From: Ascochyta rabiei | Lineage: Eukaryota > Ascomycota > Dothideomycetes > Pleosporales > Didymellaceae | Assembly: GCF_004011695.2 (NCBI RefSeq) | Contig: NC_082415.1 | Coordinates: 1,612,001 to 1,676,000, forward strand | Direction of reading: 5' to 3' | DNA: 64,000 bases | Shown: in pieces, positions 23,250-33,152 of the stretch | Numbering within the stretch: the first letter of the stretch is position 1 | How the letters are laid out: each line of letters opens with the position of its first letter | Position numbers and translations under genes: made by a program | Notes under the pieces: generated by a model | The model's input: only the letters and a program-made list of their open reading frames with translations | The model's database searches: none | What the model was told of the DNA's origin: nothing

Positions 23250-25479
23250 GGTTCGTCCCGAACTGTAGAAAGGTCTCCAGCAATGTTATTAGGCTCTAGA
23301 AAAACCTCCTTTAAAGGGAAATACTTAGCAGGAGAAATGCAGCGCTAGTAGGAGTCTATTAGTTAGCGTCTGTAGGGATAGGAAGCTGTTTAGCACATAA
23401 TAGACGCCAGCAATCCTATCCTTACAACATTTGCTTAGTAAGCCACTAAGGCAGTGTTGCTGCGTAGCTAGGTAGGCAAGTCTTGTTTGCAAGAGACTAG
23501 CTAAGGCTAAGTCTTCCCTTATGCCTTTATTAGCTGCTAGTTAGTAAGCTATTACTTCTACTAGACGTTACTATAAATAACGCCTTAGTAGTTATTAGCT
23601 CTAAAACCTATATAGCTAAGGCTATAGGGAGCGTAATGATTGTACACTAAATAGGTAATATATAAGAGGTATTATTTACTCTCTGCGTAGCGTACGCAGC
23701 GCCTAGCACTAGGCTAAGAGTTACCCTAGGCGTGCCTGCTGTTTACTCTCTACAATCTCCTAAGTAATTAGGTGCCTTAATCCTAGGGCTAAGGCTGCTA
23801 GAGGCGTAAGTAGTTAGATGTTGTCTGCCTTGTGGGCTAGAGCAGTAAGTCCCTAACCAGTAACGTCTGCAAGAGGATCGCTAGCAGCTTCTGCAGGCCT
23901 GTTCCTGCGCAAACTAGCCTAGGATTTGCTTATTTGTGGGGGATCTTGTCTGTATGCTAGCAGTGACAGTAAGCTATTAGCCTTACTATGCCTAGTGCCT
24001 TACCTAGACCCTTGCGCAGTATAGTCTAGGCTCTAGCATTTTATTTATAACGTAAATCTTAGGTAAGATTACTAGTTGCCCTTCTAGCAGTTAATAGACC
24101 TATGCCTAGATATTTATAACAAGAATTGTCTTCCTACACAGTAGATTGCAACAGGTAAGAGAGTAGTAAGAGGTTAGGTTTTTACTAGAGAGCTACTAGG
24201 CAGAGGGAATTTGGCGTATATAAGGACTGTATCTACTTACTTATAGTACCTTATTATCTCTACACCTTTATCTACATCTACCTTCTAGCCCTTACCCTCT
24301 ATACTATAACGCCCCCTCTAACGTATATCTCCTATAAGGCTCTACCTAACTATATCTACTAGCTACCTAAGAGTATACAGCCCTAGCTGTCGCTTTTACA
24401 GTACTAGTGCTGTGCTAGCATTACGCACTTAACTACCTTGTCTAAGAGTAACCCTAATAGCACTATCTTGTCCTTTATCTATGTCTTTTGTTAGCCTAGT
24501 AAGTATAGGCTTTATAAGGACAACTTTAGCATATGTCCCTACTACGTCTAATTAAAGAAAGGGAGGTATGTTAAGGTATTTTCTACGCTGCCCTAGTGTC
24601 TACTCCTGCTAACTTTTATAGATTAACCCTATTTTCTGTTAAGCCTGTAACATGCTTAATTTCTTAATTAAGTGTGCCCTCTGTATAACAAATAATAAGA
24701 CAGTTACTTAAGGTAACTAGGCAACTAACAATAACGTAATTACTTAGGTGCAGGCGTACTAGCAGACTGCCTATAACTACACTAAGGCTTATTACAACAG
24801 CTTTATTGCCTACAATACTGTAGTTTATTACTACATTAATAAGTCTAGTCTAAGCAAGACTAAGTACGCTTAAGCCTGTTAGGTTTCTTAGTTACACAAC
24901 CTTAAGCAGTACATTGTAGGTATTTTTCCTCCCCCTCTTTCTTATACAGAGCTAACTTTTTATAGGCTATAGTTAGGACAGTTAGTATAAAGCTTCCTAA
25001 CAACGTTATAATTAACAGTATAATTAAAAATTACTTCTAAAAGATAGGTGGTGCTTATAACGCGGAAAAGCAGTAGTACTACAATAGTACTAACCTACCT
25101 TCAGCTGTTTAGGCTCTGTTAGCTCCTTTTAAGCAGTTTTTGTCGTCTCTAACTAAACCTACCCTAGGTAGTTATTGTTGTTGCAGCCCCTCCTATAAGA
25201 TAAGCCCTTCTAAGGGTTATAGAGGAGCTGCTTAAGCTATAGTTGTAGTTATAAAGACCCTCTATTTCTGTAATACTTCTTAACAGACTAGTAGATAACA
25301 ATAAAACTCTCTTCTCCTATAAATGTGCTAGTCTTTGCTAGTAATGTATTAGATAGACGCTAGGCCTCCTTCAGCCTCTAGTTGCACAAGTCCTAGGACT
25401 ATCTATCCTTACTTTCTATTAGCTATTTTAGAGTGGGGTTTATAAGGCGGACTTCTAAGGACGTCCCCTCTTTTACTTT

Positions 25480-28400
25480 AGTTGCACTAGTCTGTTAGTT
25501 GTAGGACAGCCTACTCTTAATAGATTACCTGCCTAAGCGTATTAGTAATAATCCTAAAGGATCTTATTGTAGTAGTTAAGGTTCTTAAGTAGTTCCTAGG
25601 TAGCTTCTTTATTTAGCTAACCTAGCTACATAACTCTATACTCCCTTCCTTAGGTAGCAGTATCTCTGTATAACAGTATACCTTTAACTTTAAACCTGTT
25701 ACTAGGTAAGACGTCTTCTAATATACTAATAGGACCTGGCTAGAACCTACTACTTATAAAGGGTTCCCTCTAGTACTTAAGGAGTAATATGTTAAACACT
25801 AGGTGCACTCTGTCTATAAATAGGGGTAGCTTCAGCTTTTATGCCAGCTTACCTACCTTTTTAATTACTACAAATAGCCTAAGGTACTAAGCGTTAAACT
25901 TCTTAGAAGGAGAACTTGTTATTAGGTTCTTAGCCTAAAGGAGAACAGAGTCTCCCTTAGCAAAGTGTTATTTAGACTGTTTTATGTTATACTACTAGGC
26001 GTTGCCTTTTTATACGTACTCTAAGGCCTCCTTTATTATTTCCTACATCTTATGCTAGCTTAATAGGCGGCTAGCAACCTGCTAGCGTAGTTCTAGTGTT
26101 ACCTTATCCTTGTTCTAGACAGTTTAGGGTTTTTATAGCTAGTGCTTATTAGGTATTCTGTTAAATCCTTTAGGGTCTGTGCTAAAGGCAACCTTAATAG
26201 AAGATTCTCTATAGGTAGAGTAAGCTTTAGAGTTATAGGCGTACTTAGAGTATAGTAGAAGGTCTACCTAGTTATTCTATTAGTAGTTTATGTATATGTA
26301 GAGGTACGTTTCTAACTCCTAGTTTTATTACTCTGTCTGCCTATCTGTCTAGGGGTAGAAAGCTATACTTAATTAGTAGTTAATCTTAAGGTAGTAGTAT
26401 ATATTAGACCAGAATTAACTAGTAAACACTAAACCTTAATCTAACAACAACGTATCTAGTAGTCCTTGCTTTAAAAAGCTCTGCTCTATAAGCAGCTTAG
26501 CTAGGTGTTAGGCAGTAATTGTCTTAGTGTAGGGTAGGTACTAGACGTACTTACTAAAGCAGTCTATAAGGACTAGTATAGAGTTATACTTATTCCCCTT
26601 AGCGTCTGTTAACTTTAGCAGGTCTGTTACAAAGTTAAGGGGGAAGTGCTACTAGGCTATGTTTAGCACTAGTAATAGTATAAGCAATCTCTATAGCTTA
26701 TACCTTCTAATCTTATATAGTTAGTATATAGGACACCTTTAGATGTACTTATATACGTCCTTTATTAGTTACAGCTAGTAGTACTTTCTCTTAAGTACTT
26801 AAGCAGTCTTATCTACGCTGTAGTAACCTCTTTTAGGGTTATTATAATTCCTTAAAAGGATAGCTTAGCATAGTGTAATATTATTAGGAATCTAAACTTT
26901 CCTACTTCTGCATAAGGTCCTACTAGGGTTAACCTCCCAGTAGTGCTGTTCCTTCTTTACTCTGCCCTCTGTCTAGGTATTTAATAACTAGTTTACAGGG
27001 TATGCTGCGTCCTATTACTAAACTTAGTTAACAAAATCTATTAGGAGTTCTAGGGTTTTTAAGGTATAAGCAGATTCTTTCTGCGTAGCTTTGTTTGTAA
27101 GGTGTATAGGGGCACTGATTCTATTGTCTAGGCTATAAAGGAGAGCTTCTGCAACATTAAAGTCTAGTCCCCTAGCTTTAGGGTCTTTAGATTAAACCTA
27201 GCTCTAATGGCTATTAGATAGAGGGTTAAGAGCTAGAGGAGACAAGTCTCTAAGGCTAATCTGATGTTAGCAGAATTCCTTAGGTACAATCTTAGGCAGT
27301 TGTTAGACCTCTGCTAGAATTTCTATAGGTACGTTACTCCTAGATATTACCTATGCATCTTTTTAAGCGCTAGACTTTTAAATTATCTAGATCTAAAGCT
27401 TCTATTATAAGGTAGGTAGCATAGCGTCCTATAAGGCTTACTGTTCCCTAACCTTAAGACCTTATACGTAACCTAGACGCCTTAAGAGACTATCTAATAC
27501 GTTCTCTAGTCCTAGCTTATATTTAACCTTAAAGTTAAATCTTGCTAGCTCTTCTGCATAATAGGCTGACTTTAGAGAGAGCTTCTTTGTTGTTATAAAG
27601 TACCTTAGATTATTATAGTCTAAGAGTACCTAGATTGTTACAGGGGCGTGTTTAAGGTAGTGTCTCTACTACCTAAAAGCCTAAATAATTACTAAGAGTT
27701 CCTTGTTATAGGTGTGCTATCTGATTAATAGACCTTAGAACTTCTAGCTCTAGAATGCTACTAGTTTCTAGTGCAGCTCTATTGCTACTTTAGACGTCTA
27801 GGGTTATAACAAGGTAGCTGCTATAGCAAAGTTAAACGCATCTGTAAGAACAATAATAGGCTTATTAGAGTTAAAGTTTTATAGCACTAGGGGTTTTGTA
27901 AACTTCTCCCTAATCGCAAGGAACACCGTGTAGGCTTCCTCTAGCCAGTGCCATAGTTTGTACCATTTTGTTAGTCCCTTTTAGCTTTTCCTTAGTCTTA
28001 CCTTCCCTTGTTCTAGACTAGGGACCCCCTAGTCCTCTGTTAGATTCTAGGTGGCTGTTATATAGTCTATAAGCAGCTAGACCATTCCTAAGTAGTTAAA
28101 AATAAATTATTAATAGAAGTTAGCAAAGCCTAAGAACACCTAAATATCCTAGTAGCTTAATAGCTCTAGCTATTTAGTAATAGTATAGACCCTCTTAGGA
28201 TCTATAACTACGCTGTCTAGTGTAATAATAAATCCTAAAAATTCTACTAACTTGCTAGAGAAGACACACTTGCTTGCCTTTGCAAGCATTCCCTACTTAA
28301 CTAGGCAATCTAGGACCTCCTTAACATGCTTGTTGTAGTCCTTCTTGTCCTAGGAATAGATAAGGATTTTATTAAGGTAGACTACGCAGATCCTGTTTAG

Positions 28401-29760
28401 TAAGCCTTCTAGGGCTTATTAGATATTGGATTAAAACGTAGCTAGTGCATTTGCTAGGCTAAATAGCATTACTAGGTATTTAAAATAACTGTACTGTGTC
28501 TTAAACGCAGTCTTCTACCTATTACCTTCCTTAATCTAGAGCCTGTAGTAGGCATTATGTAGATCTAGCTTAGTAAAGACCTTTGCTTTTAACAGGTAGT
28601 CTATTATCTTACTAACTAGCAGGATAGGGTACTAATTCTTTATAGTTACCTTATTTAATCCCTACTAGTTAACGCACAGGCTTATAGTGCTGTTAGACTT
28701 AGGGACAAAGAGGATAGGGGCTCCTGCCAGCGATTTGCTTAGGCAGATCTAGCCCTTTTCTTGTACTGTTTTAAGGTATTCCTAGAGGATATCTAGCTCT
28801 CTGCAAGACGGGTTATAGATTAGGAGATTAGGGACCTTAGTTCCATCTCTAATCTTAATAGAGTAGTTATACTCCTAGTGTAGTGCTAACACGCTTATCT
28901 GTTATTTACTAAAGGCAAACTACTTATAATAGAGGTGCTTAGGCACGTATTTAAGCTCTTCTATGTCTAGGGCGTTATCTCCTAAGACAGCGCTGCTGTT
29001 AAGACCTACTACTATAAACCTTAGCTATTTGGCTAGATAGGTTGCGTCTAGCGTCTGTCTAGCGTCTGTCTAGTAGGTGTCTGCTAGGCTGCCTATATTT
29101 AGGCTCCTAGGGTGTAGTAGATATAGCTGCTTACCTAGACCTAGTTTACTAAATAATTGTTTAGCTGTTAACAGCTAGACTTTCTTAGTGTTGTTAGTAA
29201 ACTACTTATAGGTTTCTACTAAGAAATAGATATATAGATCTGCTTTAGCTAGCTATAGGTAACCTAGGACTAGGTTATACCTAACAAATAATATAGACTA
29301 GAACTTAGTTAGTCTAATTGTCTTAGGTACTCCTTTACTGTTGTAGCAGACCACTATTAACTAGTACTAGTTAGTTAAGGACAGCTCTGTGTTGTCTAGG
29401 ACTACAGCCTTTAGTTATTAGTTAGTGCCTGCTAGGTTAAGCCTTAGGTCCCTAGCTACATGCTTAGTAATAAGGTTTAGTTCTAAGTCTAAGTTGTATA
29501 GGGCCTAGAGAGTCCTAGGGTTACTATTAGTGTTGTTAAGCTAGACTATAACTGTTATGCAGGTTTATTTCCTCTTAGTTTCTAACCCTAGCTGCAGGTA
29601 GGACAGGTTAGCAACTAGGGCTTGCTATTTCCTAGATTTAGCTTGCTACTAGAATGTTAATTACTGCCTCTGTGGCCTCTCTAATAGCCCTGCTGCTAGC
29701 ATCCCTAGGGCTGTTATCCCTAGTTCTGTAATTAACCTTAGGATTGTTAATAGTTGTTTC
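25480..29760 (-). pseudogene. gypsy pol pseudogene (RT to chromodomain-like tail)
   Basis: Minus-strand motifs: reverse transcriptase VVYLNKILIYS (YLDD-type with lost Asp) around 28360-28395, then LVEFLGF and VFLGFANFY in the thumb region at about 28130-28270. RNase H ends in TTKKLSL near 27565-27600. Integrase corresponds base for base to 1250-2400 on the other strand. The chromodomain-like tail is near 25560-25900. Numerous in-frame stops are present. This copy lacks the MITE, so it documents the empty target site. Confidence 0.78.
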
Positions 29761-31016
29761 CCTTAGGGTTCTATCTTCTGCCTAATAAACTAGCAGTACT
29801 AGTTGTTAGCTTAGGGTCTTTTAGGTGCTTTCTAGTGTTGCTCCTAAAGGGGGTTAACGCCTAACTATTATACCTTTTAAACTTTCTCCTAGCGTGTAAA
29901 GAATGAGGTCTCTTGTTTCTACCGCTACCTCTAGTCCGCAACCCTAAGTTTAAGGGGACTATTAAAGTTTTTGCGTTTTAGAGGGCCTGTTTAAACTCTG
30001 CCTACTTAGTAATATGTTCCAGACTGCTGTTCTACTAGGTATTATGTTAGAGTGTAGGGGGCGTAAGGCTCTACACAAATACTATCTTAAACTTATAGTT
30101 GTTACTGCTCTCTTTAAACTTTGCAAAGTTACAGGGCAGTAGTAACTCCTGCTTATTTAACTTTATTAGGAAGGTGTTAACTAAATTATTAGACTTCTAC
30201 TTATAGATAAAGTACTTATTGTAGTTTTTATACTGTGTAAAGACTAGGTCTTAAATAAGCTGCTCCTCTTCTGCGTAGAGGTTGACCTAGGTCTAGATTA
30301 ATCCCTTATTAATACGTTGTTAAATTAATTCCTAGTAGACACTATAGTAGATAGTGCCTATAATCTAGTAGGTGTAGGTAATAGAGTTGTTAAGTACTTA
30401 AGCGTACTAGAATGCTGTGTCTCTATCCTTAATCTACTAGTCTACCTACTAGGTTAATAGAGGCTTGTTGTCTGTCCTAAGTTTTAGCTTAGGCTAAACA
30501 TTGTTAAGGACTTGCATTATCCTGCTGGCCTTGTTAAACGCTAGGCATTAGCTACTTAGCGCGTGTCTGGCATGCGTCTGTTACAGGGTCTTAACTACCT
30601 AGTTAAATTATTGTTACTAGATTTTAATCTCCTGCTTAGTAGCGCTAGACAGTTCTGCCTTGTTAAGTGCTTCTAGTAACAATAGGATAGAAGCTTATGG
30701 CAATTCTATTACAGGTTATGTAACGCGTAGTGTTAGAACGTCTAGTGTTATAATACCTACTATTATAGTGTCTAACTTACCCCTAATATAACGGTTAAGT
30801 AGTAGCTCTATAGGCAATAGCGACACCCTAAGCACGTTGTTGCGTTGTTAAGCATCTAGCTTCTAACTAGGGTTATAGCAAGGAGGTAGCTTGTCTATAT
30901 TACTAGTAGTTAAGCAGAGGTTATGTTGTCCTCCTACTATTGTAATAGCTAGGTTTCTCCTGCTCTTCTACTGCTAATTAGCTACCTGTTCTAAGAGGAG
31001 TATAAAGGATTTAAAT

Positions 31017-31215
31017 TGTAAGGTTACTGTAGGCAGGTAATAGAGCAGGGCAAGATAGGACAAATAATAGGGTAATATTTAAGAGATAAGACAAATCCTT
31101 AATAGATAAGTCTTAAGGTTTGTAAGTATTATATACGTGTGTAGCCGGTAGGTCTCTAGGCTTAGCCTGGGACCTGGCCGAGGTATCTCCCAGCGTGGGG
31201 AGAACACTTGTGACA
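31017..31215 (-). repeat. 5' LTR of gypsy element (199 bp)
   Basis: Pairs with 23031-23229; TG...CA ends. Confidence 0.9.
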
Positions 31216-31320
31216 TACTTATAATAAATGTCTGTAATAATATTTAAAGCTTAATAACTAAAAAAATTATAGGAAAGAGGCTTTAACAGGATAGATGTGT
31301 AGTTACGTAATGTACATAAA
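31216..31320. other. Short AT-rich spacer
   Basis: Flank of the gypsy element; nothing recognisable. Confidence 0.5.
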
Positions 31321-31460
31321 CCCTACCCCTACCCTATGTAGACCCTACTCTACCTGTACCCCTACCCTATGTAGACCCTACCCTACCCCTACCCCTACCC
31401 TATATAGACCCTACCCTACCCCTACCTCTACCCTATATGGACCCTACCCTACCCCTACCC
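31321..31460. repeat. Telomere-like CCCTACCC minisatellite, copy 2
   Basis: CCCTA/CCCCTA units broken at intervals of about 45-50 bp by TATRTAGACC or TATATGGACC, matching the TATGTGGACC spacers of the other two arrays. A hairpin repeat made of the same units follows at 31476-31559. Confidence 0.8.
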
Positions 31461-31475
31461 TCTTAGTAAGGAATT

Positions 31476-31559
31476 AGCGTAGGTAGGGGTAGGGTAGGGT
31501 AGGGGTACATCACCTGATGTACCCTACCCCTACCCAACCCCTACCTTTTTGCCACCGTA
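31476..31559. repeat. 84-bp hairpin of telomere-like repeats
   Basis: The left arm is GCGTAGGTAGGGGTAGGG..., and the right arm is its approximate complement, ending CCTTTTTGCCACCGTA. The centre is an exact GTACATCA-CC-TGATGTAC inverted repeat at about 31505-31522. The right end matches the common terminus of the minisatellites. It looks like a minimal two-ended derivative in which both subterminal arrays face each other. Confidence 0.7.
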
Positions 31560-32136
31560 CCTACTATGGACAACAGCACATAGGAGTCTAAAACACTAAG
31601 CAACACCCTAGAATTTAGGTCTTATCGAAGCTAATTCAAGAGAGGATTTAGAGACACGCTGATAGCTTACTAACGTCTTTAGTTAACGCCCTTAGTCAGC
31701 TTATTAGAGTTGCAGAGCTAATGGCGCATTTACTACTTTTAGTGCGGAACTAGGTTGCTAACCTACAGGTATACGTCATAAATCACACAAAAGAAAGCAA
31801 ATCTAGCGTGAAGGGACACTACCGTTTACTAAAGGAGTGCAGCTAACTACTTTAAAAGAGTTTAAGGCCCGTAGTGGTGAGAAGAAGGCAAAGAAGAGGT
31901 TGTGTGTTAATAATAGCACTTAGTCTTAAAGGCGCTGTGGCATATGTAGTAAGACAGGGCATAACATGCAAACATGCAGCAAAGATGCACAAAGTACTCT
32001 AGATTAGTCTAGCTTACTGTGTAGTACAGTATATTGCTGCTGTGTACTGTAGTATTGCGAAGTAGTTGTGGTGTTGGTGTAGTCTTGGCAAAAGTGGACA
32101 GCTCGCTTGGGTGGGCAGCTCGCTAGTGGAGTACGT
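31560..32136 (+). pseudogene. C-terminal half of pogo/Fot1-like transposase with right TIR
   Basis: The plus-strand translation includes QLIRVAELMAHLLLLVRN near 31700-31755, a basic RR.R stretch near 31880-31900, and a zinc knuckle RRCGICSKTGHNMQTC (C-x2-C-x4-H-x4-C) at about 31930-31980. Fungal pogo/Fot1-type transposases end this way. The terminal inverted repeat, about 32094-32136, ends GGAGTACGT before TA and carries two copies of a GCTCGCT-type motif. The catalytic region is missing, cut off on the left by the hairpin repeat. The complementary half of such a transposase lies at 38800-39713. Confidence 0.7.
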
Positions 32137-32138
32137 TA

Positions 32139-33083
32139 CGTTAAAGGAGTTATTTAAGTTCCTAATCTTATATTTTAAGTTAAGGATCAAGTCTATATAC
32201 GTTGCTATCTATGCCCTAGTCTAGAAGTAGGATTAGTCTAATTACCCTATCTGATCCTGGTTGGGTCTGTAGTCAGCTCGGTCCGCAGTCTGCGCACATG
32301 ACCGTTATCCTTCACTGGGACAATAGTAAATCTCATGGCCACAACAGTACTTATTGCCAACCGGGTTGGAAGTGAACGTTGCCACATGCCGGTGCCTGAC
32401 AAGAAGAATGCTGGGTAATCCCAACGCCTGGTTGTCCGACGGACAACAAGGATAAATCTGACATCTTTAATTATTTTAATGACAGTGACATCCCTTTGCA
32501 TTTGTGTCAGACAATTTTACAGAGCTTACTGCCAAGACATGCTAATTTCGTGTTTAATCCAATGATATATGCGACATACCACAACACTGGCGTGGTCAGA
32601 CTGCAAGCACTTGAGAATGATGTCAATGCTCACAACGACGCATGGGGTCAAGTCTATGACCAGGTATGCCACTCAAAGGTTTTTCTAGTACCATGGGGAT
32701 CTGATCAATTATGCAGGCACACTTCCCGATACTGTACTATGACCTCTCTGAGGGGGACGGAGTGCTCACGATTAAACATGGCTCTGAACGGTCGATTGCT
32801 ACTGATCCCAACCTACTCCTACCCTTTTCGCCAGGCTAATCTCGGTGGTACTTAACCCAGGCTCATTCTCCTCCAGTATGTCCTTGTAACGTAGTTGTAG
32901 TGAAGTGCCGTGAATGGCTCCATCTCGGCGCTGGCCCGGGATGTCGCTGGCTCTTACCTGAGACAGCTACCGGAGCAGCCTCCGGATAAATTAAATCAAT
33001 AGTGTTATCTATAGCGACATTGACGGTAAGTTCGCTGCTGCACTACCCTAAACAGTAAACTTCTAAGTCACTACCCGCCTTCT
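32139..33083. other. Protease upstream region; RIP boundary near 32240
   Basis: 32139-32235 is still AT-rich and RIPped. From about 32240 composition becomes balanced, with normal CpA and TpG. No conserved gene is recognised; a 119-codon frame at 32496-32855 has no family resemblance. An almost perfect 17-bp palindrome, GTTGTCCGACGGACAAC, lies at 32431-32447 and contains CCG-N-CGG. Confidence 0.45.
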
Positions 33084-33092
33084 TATAAATAA
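33084..33092 (+). promoter_or_regulatory. Putative TATA box of the protease gene
   Basis: TATAAATAA lies 60 bp before the ATG. Spacing is plausible for a short 5' leader; the transcription start is not known. Confidence 0.5.
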
Positions 33093-33152
33093 TCGAGTCA
33101 ACACTCATGCATCGAAACGATCATCGTCTCTAGTTCTTTCAAATTCACCATT

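Larger units (their letters stand above)
23031..31215 (-). mobile_element. Complete Ty3/gypsy element (8.2 kb), RIPped
   Basis: Two 199-bp LTRs (23031-23229 and 31017-31215) begin TGTAAGG and end CTTGTRACA. A pyrimidine run after the left LTR (23233-23249) is the polypurine tract of a minus-strand element, so the 5' LTR is on the right. In minus sense the order is gag (about 29800-30900), reverse transcriptase, RNase H, integrase and a chromodomain-like tail (about 25500-25900), then a long 3' region to the LTR. Flanks AGGCC and TACTT do not match, so there is no target duplication. The first element of the window (1-4664) belongs to the same family. Confidence 0.87.

Noticed and set aside
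31295..31477. 60-codon Pro-Thr-Tyr repeat frame
   Set aside because: Translation of the minisatellite only.
32496..32855. 119-codon open frame upstream of the protease
   Set aside because: No domain or family resemblance, no promoter context and atypical content; treated as a chance frame in balanced-composition DNA.
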